Shown piece by piece: positions 22,591 to 32,633 of a stretch of 64,000 nucleotides of DNA. Location: assembly GCA_027382625.1 (NCBI GenBank), contig JAJKFJ010021481.1:20695-84694 (forward strand), written 5' to 3'. Position numbers and translations under genes: made by a program. A model generated the notes under the pieces. The model saw only the letters and a list, made by a program, of their open reading frames with translations, was not told the DNA's origin and ran no database searches. Origin of the DNA: Tetmemena sp. SeJ-2015. Its lineage: Eukaryota; Ciliophora; Spirotrichea; Sporadotrichida; Oxytrichidae. The number at the start of each line of letters is the position of its first letter. Position 1 is the first letter of the stretch.

Positions 22591-23718
22591 AAGAAGATAA
22601 TTAGATAGGGCTTTTAATTGTGTAAGCTACTTATAAAATACTCAATGTGCTACTTACATTATTGATGGTCATGAATCTCCATAGTAAAATGCAAACTTCT
22701 TGATTGAAGGGTATCAAATAAATTGTGAATGAAATTTTCTTAAAACTATGATATCATGTTAACTGAGTTGGGGAGATAGGTAAGCTGTGAGTCAATGATA
22801 TTTTGGAAGAATTGACTGAAGCCAGTAAAGAGTGGATCCAAATTGATGCGACCATGAATCACTCTCATTAACCTGTAGTGCTCATTTATAGTTAAGTCCT
22901 CTACGATTTGAATATCATTTGGCTCACTAAATGAAGAATCAGTCAGCCAGCTATTATCTTTACTTCGAGTGATAAAGGAAAAAGTCTTTTATCCTGGTGA
23001 GAGAGGTGTGGCCTCCACTTATAAGGTAGCGCAAGTTATCTATTGAAGGGGGTTTGTATTCAATCAGTACAAGCAGCAAGTGCAAAGCCAAGGACGTCAT
23101 GGTCTCCTTTTCACCGTTAGTATCCACTGCGCTTAGATAAGGAATTCCCTAAATCTAATTAAGCCTGGTCAGAACTTACATATCCATTGCAGTCATAGGA
23201 GATAATCGTATTAACGAGGGAGACAAAGAGATTCTTAGTGTTCTTTGCTCTTCTGCTAGTGAAGTAAGTAGAGTAAGGGTTGAGAACAAGCAGATACTCA
23301 TCGGGGCTATAGTATAGTGGCTGTGATAGGAGCACAAGCATCAGCCTCATTAAATCGATCCTCACAGAGTCGTAAGAGTTATAGCTGTGGTTTGGGGCCT
23401 CAGGGATACTGATGCCTGACTTCCATACGATTTACTCATCAATGGCTGAATTTGAATCAACTTTCTGCAATCTTACCATAATACTGAAGCTCGAGTCCGT
23501 CTGGAACTTCCTGAACCGAAAATCCGGGCTTGAAAAGGAGAATTGAGAGAGCCTCCATCATCTTGAGTGCGTTTATCTAGTTTCCAAAAAGCGCCTGCTC
23601 TCTCCACATTGTCCTCATCATTAACTCTTTATCCTCAAAGAGAAGGGGGAACGGTCCTAATCAGAATATGAATAGCTCCCTTCAGTTGCTTCCTTTAGTT
23701 GTCCTCGGTTATTATCTT
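22580..23718 (-). CDS. HID1: HID1 family protein, middle part (second segment, inverted)
   Basis: This minus-strand segment begins at the pointer GTTATTATCTT (23708-23718; AAGATAATAAC on the coding strand), shared with 24280-24290. It ends at CATGCTATAAG (22580-22590), shared with 7737-7747. Its protein follows animal HID1 in order: KQLKGAIHILIRTVP, LFEDKELMMRTMWREQ, LSILLFKPGFSVQEV, RIDLMRLMLVLLSQPLYY, VNTIISYDCNGYGIPYL, IDSQLTYLPNS, and FNQEVCILLWRF. Introns include one of 25 nt at 22994-23018 and one near 23147-23179. One extra base in a run of five G (plus strand, about 23645-23650) shifts the frame before FEDKEL and is best read as a sequence error. Orientation is opposite to the other two HID1 segments. 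Confidence 0.88.
23708..23718 (-). other. Pointer AAGATAATAAC, partner at 24280-24290
   Basis: The exact 11-bp match at the end of HID1 segment one and the start of segment two is in inverted orientation. The join reads ATQVKIITEDNQRKQL in frame. Confidence 0.87.
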
Positions 23719-23894
23719 CACAATAATCTATATAAAATTATTCTTCATCTGGTATGGGTTCTATTTTAATAATTGACATTTAAGGGACAAAAATTAGGTA
23801 TTTGCATAGAATTTTATCAGAGTCATCATATTTAAATTAACTTCTTTAAATTTATCACTAATTGTTACTATTTGTATTATAAAAGAAGGCAAAA

Positions 23895-24290
23895 ATGGGA
23901 GGATCTTTCTCAGCGACTGACTACCGAGATCAGATAGTCAAATTCCAGAAGAATTATTTAGGCCAGGAAAATGCAACTGAGTTGCAGGCCTTTCTGAACA
24001 TGTCAGAAGACTTTTACAACGTGTTTACCACCTGCTACTTAGACGACTTCCGCAAAGTCAAAGAGAGCAAACCTGACAACATCATATATCTTATGTCCTT
24101 CGTAAGTCACAAAAAAAAGGTTCAGCATAAGGTTATTTCCAAAGTGTTTAAAGTTAGAAAAACAATACTTAGGAGGGAATCGGCTTATGCGGAGCCATTT
24201 ATTCGAAATATTTTAGTTATAGGAAGTATAAATATTTTTTTAGGCAATCAAAGTGATGTATGATCTTGCCACTCAGGTTAAGATAATAAC
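23895..24290 (+). CDS. HID1: HID1 family protein, N-terminal part (first segment)
   Basis: ATG 23895 starts MGGSFSATDYRDQIVKFQKN, which fits the HID1 N-terminus (MGS..SK..FR.AV..L). It is followed by LNMSEDFYNVFTTCYLDDF and VKESKPDNIIYLMSF. An intron (24102-24243) leads to AIKVMYDLATQV and the pointer AAGATAATAAC (24280-24290). After the pointer the DNA stops resembling HID1. The MGG start could be myristoylated, as proposed for HID1, but this is inference. This first segment lies 16 kb downstream of the last one. Confidence 0.85.
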
Positions 24291-24429
24291 AGAAAATATC
24301 TCTAAATTAGTGAAAATGATCTGAAGTTAATTATTTAGATAAAGTAAATCTAGAATGTTCTTAATTAGAAGCTTCATATTAACTTTGCTCGTTCATTTGA
24401 GTTTTAAGCTTCAATGCACTACAAATGTC

Positions 24430-24800
24430 TTCTTCAGATACCTTCATAGACTTTTCTAAAATGCTCTATCGTGGAAAAGTATCTTGTCGAGATGATCAAG
24501 ATTTTCTTCAACCTCGAGTCTTGCCACTAACTTGTTGAGAAATTTATAAAAAATGCATTTTTATTAAATCAGAGTTGAGTTTATAGAGGACAATAGCCTT
24601 ATAGGAACTAGTGTCAAATCTTTAGCCTATTTAAATTTAGTTGATGCTGAAGTAGTATTTCCATAGCTAGCTGTGGTTGGGATATTCATCTATGTGCTTG
24701 AAGAGGCTTGCAATACTTTTGATGGTAACAATGAAATAGATTATTTTAATGGTTGAGATACTTGCTTTACCTCTTCCGCCTTTTAAAGTAAAATATGAAG
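24430..24800 (-). CDS. Short unknown protein, partial
   Basis: No family recognised. On the minus strand a coding-like frame around 24765-24590 includes IASLFKHIDEYPNHSQLW and FSINQIQIGQRFDTSSYK. After a possible intron it continues with FLNKLVARLEVEENLDHLDK to a TGA at about 24442-24440. The 5' end is not found. It could be the terminal part of the ZNRD2-like gene just upstream, or the end of a separate gene whose start is elsewhere. Confidence 0.35.
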
Positions 24801-24935
24801 AGATAAAACGCTTTGCTATTAAATTTTGTTGCTGCTGATGCTATTGGAGGAGCTTCTCTCTTGCGATTCTGAGTTCCTCAGACTACTGATATCCAGCAGG
24901 ATCTAATTTCAATGAAAATTTTAAATTTATCCCTA

Positions 24936-25325
24936 TCAATCTTGGTAAAGAGTAGTTGAAGGCTCAACACTGCTTTTTGTAACAGCTGCTGGCTATAGTT
25001 AACTCGAGGTTTGAGAGGAGGGTTTAATTTGCTGAGTGTCAGCAGGTGCGGCTGATCCTTAATTGTTGTAGTCTACTTCACAAACTACGCATATCTCTTC
25101 CTTGGTCTTTTTGTTTCTCATCAGCGGGACAAGACAGTCTATACACAACAACAATTAAACTCCACTTTACAAGCTGAAATAAATCTTTTCTTACCATCAC
25201 ATTGGTCTCCAAGCATAGTCCATCCTTGGAGTAAAAGTTCACCCTAAACAAGTTTAAGTCACAGAAACAAGTCATACCATTTTAGAGGGAGCTGCATCTT
25301 GTCTCTTTTTCCTTTCGTCCGACAT
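24936..25325 (-). CDS. ZNRD2: ZNRD2/SSSCA1 (p27)-like zinc protein
   Basis: Small zinc-ribbon protein of the Sjogren-syndrome autoantigen p27 family. ATG 25325-25323 starts MSDERKKRQDAAPSKM. A GT-AG intron follows, then GELLLQGWTMLGDQCDDCLV. A second intron (about 57 nt) splits CD/DC, then PLMRNKKTKEEICVVCEVD. The family hallmark GW.ML...C..C..PL...K....C..C is intact, with two CxxC pairs. A Ser/Thr/Gln-rich tail ends at TGA 24938-24936, though further coding-like DNA below (about 24900-24840) might be an additional exon. The animal protein has a partner-binding C-terminus that I cannot place here. Confidence 0.72.
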
Positions 25326-25445
25326 TGAATGTAATTACTTTTAATATTATAAACACTCAATCTCTAATGAATTCTTCTATAAATGAAGTATAAATTCCTA
25401 AACAGGTTTAAAGTTTTATAAATACGATGACTGATACTTAGATTT

Positions 25446-28400
25446 TCACTTGATGATATTAATTAGGTGAAGTTTAGGCCCTCCTCTTTTGATAATCTCT
25501 TATATAGGGAGAGATTCTGGTGACTTAGGACTCCAATCGCCTGTTGTCTACTGAACATGGGATACGGGACTTCCATTAAGAATAGACGAGTCAAAATTAT
25601 TCAGCTTGACTACATTTCTTCCAGACTACTAAAGTTGCAATTACTGCTACTGCTGAAACGAGTTAACCTGAAGTGCTTGATTAGAATTCTCTAGGGTATA
25701 GTTGGAGAGAGTGACCTCTTGTGGAATAAGACCAGCTCTTATCCCTAAGTTAGAACTTCTCTTCACATGAGGCTGCATCTTTATCTAATCGGGTAAAACT
25801 GTAGCCTGCTGATAATATCTGCCCTAGTTAGGTTAAGAGTTAAGTCTCCCACCCTTTTGAGCTAGAATTGAGCTACTATAGACTTACTACTTGATTCCTT
25901 TATCATACTTCACATGATTAGGCGAAGTCATTGGATTCTGTAATGCACCCTAATTTGTGGTTACTTTGGCAGTTACAGGATTCATCTTAAGTTGATGGTA
26001 TTGAGAGAAGTGAAAATTTTTGGGTGGGTACTGCAACTCACTATAGCTTAGTTCAGACATTTTCTTATCTAGGCCTGGTCTTGGTGCCAGTAAGGTATTA
26101 TTCTCCCCATCATCCTCATTCTTGATGAAACTTTCTTACCCAAATTCTTTAGTATCATCTTCCTCTCTTGAGTAGGATGCTTGTATTCTAGCTTTGAACG
26201 AGTCACGCTTTGAATCGAGATTCGGACTGGAACTTTCTAAATTGGTGTATGAGTAAATGAGCTCGACCTGGCGAGAACTCTACAGATCCAGTGCCAATCT
26301 ATCATTCTAGGGAGATTATTGATTAAAGACTGAGGGCATAAATTGAGAGTGAGGTGACGAAAACTGTTAAGCCTTAGAGGCTTGAATTTACTGCTTTTAG
26401 TTGTATTAGTCTATAAGACGCTTTACATCATCAAGTACATTTTTCTTTATCTGCTGGCTTAAATCTATATGCCAATTATATCAAAATGGTTTTTAAGAAT
26501 CTGAGCCGAATCTTGGAGACATATTCTTTCCCTCTTAAGAATCACCTGTACTTTACTGAAATATCTGTCTCGTCCTCTTTACCATAGGTTGATTGACTTG
26601 AAAGTGCTTAAAATTATACTAGGCGTCTCCTTCATTCATGCTAAATTAATAAGATTACTTTTAAAATATAAGCATTTCGATGCTATGAGAGTGCTTGTGC
26701 TTTTTTACTCTCTCACTGTGTTTGATCTAGAAATGCTTGGAGTTAAGTTATCTCTGTCCTCTTACAAATGGATTATCATCTTTGTTCATTAATCCATAGG
26801 CATCCCTTTTTTCTTAGATACTGTTTTCATCTATCTTCATGTAACTGCTTTGAAGTGTAGCTACACCTTTGCCTTTCTTGGATGTCGTGCTTTGTAAAGG
26901 ACTAAAAGCAGTTAGGAAATATTTATTTGCTAAGTCTCAAATAAAAAATTAAAATATTATATTCAGCCTAACTCATTCCAAACTTGGATGTGTTCATTAG
27001 AACTTATGGAAGTCCCCGTTTTTAGTCTCTACCCGTCTCCTAACTTAAATGCAAATCTCTCTCTTATTAAATTAATCCTTTAAAAAAGATAAAAAATATT
27101 AATGATAGTTTGATTCGTATCTAATTCTGTCTTATACAGCTTTTCCTTTTCTCTATGAATTATTGGAATAGCCAAACTTTTGAACTACAGCTGTGGAGGC
27201 ATTTTATCTTTTGCCTTAACTTTAGTATGTTGACTCAAAGCTTTTGCTCATCAAAGCCTGCTATTTATCTTCTATCTGTGATTGTGCTTGCAATGAATCT
27301 CTTCCTTACCCTATTTTGGCTTTCTAAATTAAAGTTTCCAAATCATTTGAAGAGGTGCTTGCATTGTGCTAAATATATCTCTAATTTTACTGATCAGAGC
27401 TGCTAGGATTTTAATATTTAGAGATTTGCAAGTTCTTCAAATCACTAACCCAAAAATTAAAACTAGAAGTTATAAATCAAAGCTGAAGTTACTCTTGTCT
27501 CTTTGCGTATTTTGGAGAAGGCACTCTCTGCTCATGCTTAAAAGGTCATTCTGCTACTGTCCATGAATTTTATTATGTAACTCCTCTAAAGTTAGTTGCT
27601 CCTATTCTCAACGAAAAGATCCCTCACCGTTTTAATCCTACCTGTGACTTGATTGAAGTTTGTTGAGCAGCTGCTAAGTATTATTATTAAATCTTCTTAG
27701 CTTTCTGACTGGAAAGTTTTTGCTCTGCTGCTTTGACCTATCTGTCTACTGCTGTTGCTGTTAAGAGCTGTCTCTTTGACTTAGGGTGGAATTGAAATTT
27801 GATGTGCTTTGGGGCAATTCAAACTGAGTGGCGTTGATGGGATGCTTGAGTTTGAAAGATCTATACTTGTAATCTAGATATCTTTGCTAGTATTCCTCAA
27901 GCATTTAATTCTCTTATTTCTAAGATGGATTATGAGCTTCCATAATTTTCAAGAGCTGATGATCTCTTTGATTAAAGCTTCCATAGTCGAAAGAAGAGTG
28001 ATTATTGTTTTGTGTTAGCTCTTTAGTTTAAGTAAAACAATATAATGCGCGTTTAAATGGATTTTAGTGATTGCGATATTTTGATTATGTCTGTCCACTG
28101 ATCTAGAGAATTACAAATTTTCACCTTTTTGGGAGTGGTTAATTTTACTAAATCCAAATGGAGTGCTCTAGTCAGAGTTGCCCTTATGAGTTGCACCCTA
28201 GCTTATATGCTCATCATTTGTGTAATCCACGATTTCCTTGCGTGCGTGCTCCTAACCTAGCTTGTTACCTTTGAGACTAAATTGTTAGCTCTATTGATTT
28301 AGGTCAAACCTTGAATTTGAGGTATTTTGGTGTTTGCCAGTTTAGGCTTAGTTCTAAGTGTAATGGGAGAGGTTTGATTGGCTTTGCCTCTTCTTCTGGA

Positions 28401-28762
28401 TCATGACGTTCAGGTCCAAGTTTATTTCCACTTTATCAGGCTCAATTTTGGTGGAAGTGCGAGTGCCTTTCATTCGAAGGGGCGTCTTCTCATTTTCTCT
28501 TCCTTCGAAATTGATGTAGTCAGTTAAATCAGAATTCTACGAATATCTTATTAAGAAATTGATCTCATGATATAAAATTCCTTTTCTGGGCTTGGGGTTT
28601 GACTAGATTATCATCTAATGGCGAGCCCTCCTTCCTTGACTACTATGATTCTCGTTTAGTATTAGTTAGAGGACTGGGGCTAGAACTCATCTTTAAGTTT
28701 TCATTAAAGACTGCTGCAGAGCTTCCTGACTTGCTTCCTAAGTTGTTATTTTAGTTTAGCAT
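25446..28762 (-). CDS. Long Gln/Ser/Asn-rich disordered protein
   Basis: No family recognised. ATG 28762-28760 opens MLNQNNNLGSKSGSSAAV. The translation stays rich in Q, S, N, K and P through several short introns or IESs (for example near 28535 and 28060). The last exon ends GGPKLHLINIIK before TGA 25448-25446. Poly-Gln tracts use TAA, TAG and CAG together. Around 27900 there is a helical Q/K/E stretch (MLEEYQQRYLDYKYRSF). Plus-strand open frames at 26589-27566 are shadows of this gene. I assume a single gene because coding character continues on one strand, but two adjacent genes cannot be excluded. Confidence 0.5.
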
Positions 28763-29192
28763 AACTAATAAAATGGAAGTAAAATTTCCTCTTCTTTTAT
28801 AGCAAATGCTGGTTGAGTGATAGACTGTCATTGATAATCAATCTGTTCGTTCAAATGGGTTGAGCTAGTAACTGCAGCGCCTTGATTGGCTTAAACAGCT
28901 GAGGATACATAACCTGTGGATTATGGTTTAAGTTTAATAAAGATAAAATAGATAAATATGTATATACATAACTAAAGTTGCTGTTGGGGAGATTCATTTT
29001 AGAAATTAATAATCTACATAATAAGTTAAATATAACTATAACCATCAAAATTAATCTAAGATATATTACGATAAGTTTATCAAGTCATATTCTTCAAATT
29101 GCAGCTGCCACACCATTCGAATCACACTCTCAGTAGGGGAAGAGGTGAAGGTCAGGTATAAGAGTGGAGGGAAGGGAGTGACTTACGAGAAA
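28763..29192. other. AT-rich intergenic DNA before tRNA
   Basis: About 430 bp upstream of both the minus-strand gene and the tRNA. AT-rich and without a supported coding frame. It should contain the promoter of the gene starting at 28762; no element is recognisable. Confidence 0.4.
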
Positions 29193-29271
29193 GGTAGCTT
29201 GGCCGAGTGGTCTAAGGCGCTAGCTTTAGGCGCTAGTCCGAAAGGGCGTGGGTTCGAACCCCACAGCTATC
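29193..29271 (+). tRNA. tRNA-Leu (anticodon UAG)
   Basis: Acceptor GGTAGCT pairs with AGCTATC at the 3' end; discriminator A follows. The D-arm region reads GGCCGAGTGGTCTAAGGC. The anticodon stem CTAGC/GCTAG encloses loop TTTAGGC, so the anticodon is UAG, reading the Leu codon CUA. A long variable arm and T-arm GGTTCGAACC complete a class II tRNA. No intron, CCA not encoded. A short T run (TTTTT, 29277-29281) downstream could end Pol III transcription. Confidence 0.95.
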
Positions 29272-29537
29272 ATTCCTTTTTCCCTTCCTTCCACTTTACT
29301 TTTGTCTTAAACTTCAAAAATAGTATTATCAATCAAGGACAAAATTTATCACAATTAAACTAGTATAGAACAAAACAAACAAGCAAAGTTATTATCTATT
29401 CATTACGATTATAATTCTCAAACGCAGATTTATATTAAGGATTACATTCTTTCTCAGAGGAAGGTCAACATTTTTGGAAAGTTGTCATTCTCTGTTAGAT
29501 GTTAAGATAAGAAAAGCTATAGTGAGAATCAAGCCAA

Positions 29538-30601
29538 TCACAGAGGAAATATTATCAATTCTATAGACATAATTTATGAGGAAATGTAAGTATTGGACTT
29601 GAATTTCTTATGCTCCAAGTCTTGCTAATTGAGCAGGAAGTCTTTCTTAATGAGGCATTCTGAAAGCTGGTCTTTCTCTTTCCTCAACTCATCGAGTGAC
29701 TTACGATAGATCTGCTTTAGCATTTGCATGTCGTCATCCTTCTGTGCCACCAAGGACTTTAAGTCATGGTTCAAGTCTCCCGAGCCTGAGGGGTAAACTG
29801 ACTAGAGTTGAGATGCACCCAAGAATGACACACTCATCGATCCTCCGGCATTCAGTCTCATAGGCGTTGAACTCAGACCTGATCGAGAGAGGAGTGAAGA
29901 AGGGTCGTACTGCTTTCTCAAAGTGAAGATCTCTTGCTCTTTCTGTAGCAACTGACCTCTCAGTGCTTTCAACTCCTCAACTTATCTCCTTAGTTGATCA
30001 TTCTCTCTCCTGACTGCTCTGAACTCCTGGTACCTCTTCTCTTCTTCGAAAGCCATCTTCATATCCTGGGCTTCTCTGTTCTAGTGCTCTAGCTTCTACT
30101 GTTCCACTTGCCTCATCTCGATTTAGCTGACATGATACTCTAACTCCCTGATTGCTTCTAGTTGCTCATCACTTTCTTGATCCTTTCGGTCTATCTCCTC
30201 TTTTAGAGCATCCATCGCAAGGCGATAGTTATCCAGTTGTCCTTACTGAGATTAATGGTCCCTCAATAAGGAGCTATACTCCTCAGAAACTTAGTCAATG
30301 ACAAGCCTCTGCTGAGAGATCTGAAGTTGGTAGTTCACTATCTGCTGTTCAAGCTTGTTCTAATTCAAAGTTGCTGAGTGTAGTTAGGCCTGAAGATCCA
30401 AAACCTGCAGCTTTATTTCCTCAGCCTACCTCTGTTAGTCACCTCTCACTGCTATAAATATTAAATAATTTTTTCTCTAAATAACTGCATCTTAGACTCT
30501 TTCTATCCTTTGCAATTTTATATTAAAAAGTGTATAAACTTCTGCATGAAGTCTTCATCGTTAATCACTGATTTATTTGAACCTTTATGCTTAATATACA
30601 T
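29538..30601 (-). CDS. Coiled-coil protein, unknown
   Basis: ATG 30601-30599 starts MYIKHKGSNKSVINDEDFMQ. One or two small introns near 30435-30555 lead into a long uninterrupted heptad-rich exon with QAEEIKLQVLDLQAQLHS and LEQQIVNYQLQISQQRLV. Near 29900-29760 there is a Ser/Gly-rich linker (SSLLSRSGLSSTPMRLNAGG), then more coiled coil to TGA 29540-29538. The predicted rod of about 230 residues followed by a linker fits centrosome/basal-body or cytoskeletal proteins common in ciliates, but no family is recognised. It lies inside the germline gap of the carrier gene, just before carrier part 2. Confidence 0.65.
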
Positions 30602-30869
30602 GATTGCTAATCTTGCAAGTGACTTGGCATCGGTGACCAGAGTATGGAATCTCGTACGAGCATATTAAAAAAATACTGAGACTTTTTAAATCTAATTGCA
30701 TGTTATTGGCTCTGTTGTTAGGAGTTTGAATGAGCACTCTGGCGTTGCACCTTGGAGTGATCTTGGCACTGCTCAGTCCCACACCACCTAGTGCGCTTGA
30801 GTTTCTACGACTTATCATAAAATGAATCCTATAAACTGATCTCATTTTTTGTAATTAGGATAGAAGAAG

Positions 30870-31381
30870 TTTCACTGTGTACAAGAATATTTACACTCAG
30901 GAAACATTTTGGGGCTTCTACAGAGGCATCCAACCCAATATTGTGAGAAATGTCTGTGTCAATATCGGAGAGATGGCTTCCTACGATCAGTTCAAGCAGA
31001 TGCTCAAGGCGCATTTAGGATTCAAGGAGGGTATCGTCCTTCACTTCACTGCTGGTTTCATGGCTGGCTTCGTTGCCACAGTCATCGCCAGCCCAGCCGA
31101 TGTCGTTAAGACCAGACTTATGAGTAAACCATTTTAAAATTGCTTTATGACATTTCCCAACTGAAAATATAAGGAAGATTTTTCCGTTTAGCCCTGACTC
31201 TTATAGCGGAGTAGTGAATGCTTTTACTCGCATGACTCGTGAGGAAGGTTTCGGCGCTTTCTATAAGGGCTTTGTTCCTAATTTCTACAGACTGAGTCTT
31301 TGGTCCTGCACCACTTTCATCGCAATGGAACAGATCAAACTCATCCTTGTTGGCAGCCCAGAACAGAACAAGAAGGAATGA
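30870..31381 (+). CDS. UCP-like mitochondrial carrier, part 2 (end of repeat two and repeat three)
   Basis: Begins at the pointer TTTCACTGT (30870-30878) and continues the protein cut off at 7693. It carries YTQETFWGFYRGIQPNIVRN, a typical carrier second half-repeat, then the third signature SPADVVKTRLM. After an interruption (about 31123-31191) comes PDSYSGVVNAFTRMTREEGF, YKGFVPNFYRL and a terminus ending in NKKE before TGA 31379-31381. The last interruption has GT..AG ends, but splicing at those exact ends shifts the frame. Removal at the flanking AG repeats (31123-31124 and 31190-31191) keeps it, so it may be an IES with a two-base pointer. Together with part 1 this gives a full-length carrier of about 300 residues. 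Confidence 0.88.
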
Positions 31382-31889
31382 GCATTAATCCTAACTTTCT
31401 GTATTTTATTTTTTAGCGTTTAGGAGATGAGATTGAAGATAGTAGTGTCTATAAATATCCATGAACTATATATACAACTTATAACACAAGAGGAGAGTCG
31501 ATAGCTTCAAAAAGATTTCAGTACAGCCAAGCCACTGATCCCCTCTCGAATTCTTTAAAAAGATAGAGGGAAGGAGACTTTAGAAATCACAGCAGCTGTA
31601 GTGGTGGTGGAATATTCTTTGGCTTTCACTCTCCCTCGGATTAAAACAGTTAAAGATTAATAAATAGTCGAAAAGTGTAATATCACAACTAAATTATCCA
31701 TTTAGAAAATCTTATTAAACTTTTAACGCACTTTAACTACCGCTACCTCAACTCGAAAGAAAAAAAATTAAGAAAGAGAATGTCATTTTTGAAAGAGAAT
31801 TTATCGGTGCGAATGGAATTAAAGCAATAAATTTTGGACAGTGCAATTTAATTTAGAAAAAATAAAAAAAGAATAATATCTTGATTGGA
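31382..31889. other. Intergenic DNA
   Basis: About 500 bp between the carrier stop and the Nudix ATG. AT-rich with A runs directly upstream of the Nudix start. No gene, RNA or repeat supported. Confidence 0.5.
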
Positions 31890-32490
31890 ATGGAGTCATC
31901 AGAGCAAGTTGAATTAGATAAGTATGGAAGACCTTACCCACCTAAGCTAGGAGGGTACTATGTGCCTCGCACTGCAGCAGATGCAATAGTGATTAGAGAA
32001 GACAAAGGTAACGATGACTTCCAAATTCTTATGATCACAAGAAAGAAAGAAACTTTCCATGGCAAACTTGCTTTCCCAGGTGGACTAAATTATTCAATAT
32101 AATTGAGTAAATTTATTCTGACACATTGACTATGGTGAGGATCCAGTTAACTCGTGTGTGCGTGAGTTGGAGGAAGAATGTGGAATAAAGGCAACATCTG
32201 CCCCTGAGCTTTTCACTGTGAGAGGTGCACCTGAGAGAGACCCCCGCTATCACATGATTTCCATCTTCTACCTCGTCAAAGTATATGAAAATGCGGATAT
32301 AGTAGCAGGAGATGACGCATCGCATGCGCAATTCTATTCCATTAGAGATTTAAACTAAAAATACCTTTAATCATGAATATCTATTAGAGAATTGCTGAAG
32401 GACGCCTCAAGATTTGCATTCGATCATTATAAAGTGCTAACTGATTTGGTTAATCAGAAACCTGAGTATGAGAAACTCAGATCACTCTGA
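31890..32490 (+). CDS. Nudix hydrolase
   Basis: Nudix enzymes hydrolyse nucleoside diphosphates linked to another moiety, using the Nudix box GX5EX7REUXEEXGU. ATG 31890, TGA 32488-32490. After both IESs are removed the protein is 173 residues. It has KLGGYYVPRTAADAIVI, KKETFHGKLAFPGG, and the box PGGHIDYGEDP..SCVRELEEECGI, with the catalytic Glu pair present. AGDDASHAQFYSIRELL and the C-terminal FAFDHYKVLTDL match ADP-ribose pyrophosphatase-like members. The first IES cuts the Nudix box itself, so the germline copy cannot encode the enzyme without excision. Upstream A-rich DNA is the presumed promoter. Substrate unknown. Confidence 0.9.
32083..32119 (+). other. IES in Nudix box, pointer GAC
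   Basis: GAC at 32083-32085 and 32120-32122. Removing 37 bp turns PGG..IDYGEDP into PGGHIDYGEDP. No GT at the left end, so it is not an intron. Confidence 0.88.
32341..32382 (+). other. IES in Nudix gene, pointer ATTAGAGA
   Basis: ATTAGAGA at 32341-32348 and 32383-32390. Removing 42 bp joins FYSIRE to LLKDASRFAFDH in frame. Confidence 0.88.
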
Positions 32491-32633
32491 GAATATATTT
32501 GTTTTGTACTTTAAATTAGATCAGAGATTTTGGCTAAAGCCCTCTCTCAATAATGAGATTTAATGTTAAACTTAAGTAGTAGTATTTATAAAGATAAAAG
32601 ATTAACTTTTGGAATTATTCTCTCAATTTCAGT

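Noticed and set aside
26589..27566. Three plus-strand open frames
   Set aside because: They lie opposite the Q/S/N-rich minus-strand gene 25446-28762 and have no independent support.
29193..29271. tRNA with anticodon UAG as a suppressor reading TAG codons as Gln
   Set aside because: Anticodon UAG pairs with codon CUA (Leu), not with UAG, and the body is a class II Leu tRNA.
31123..31191. Last interruption of the carrier gene as a plain GT-AG intron
   Set aside because: Splicing at the GT and AG present shifts the reading frame by one base; removal at the AG repeats does not. Kept as uncertain, not annotated as an intron.
32083..32119. Insert in the Nudix box as an intron
   Set aside because: No GT at the left end; excision at GAC gives the exact family sequence.
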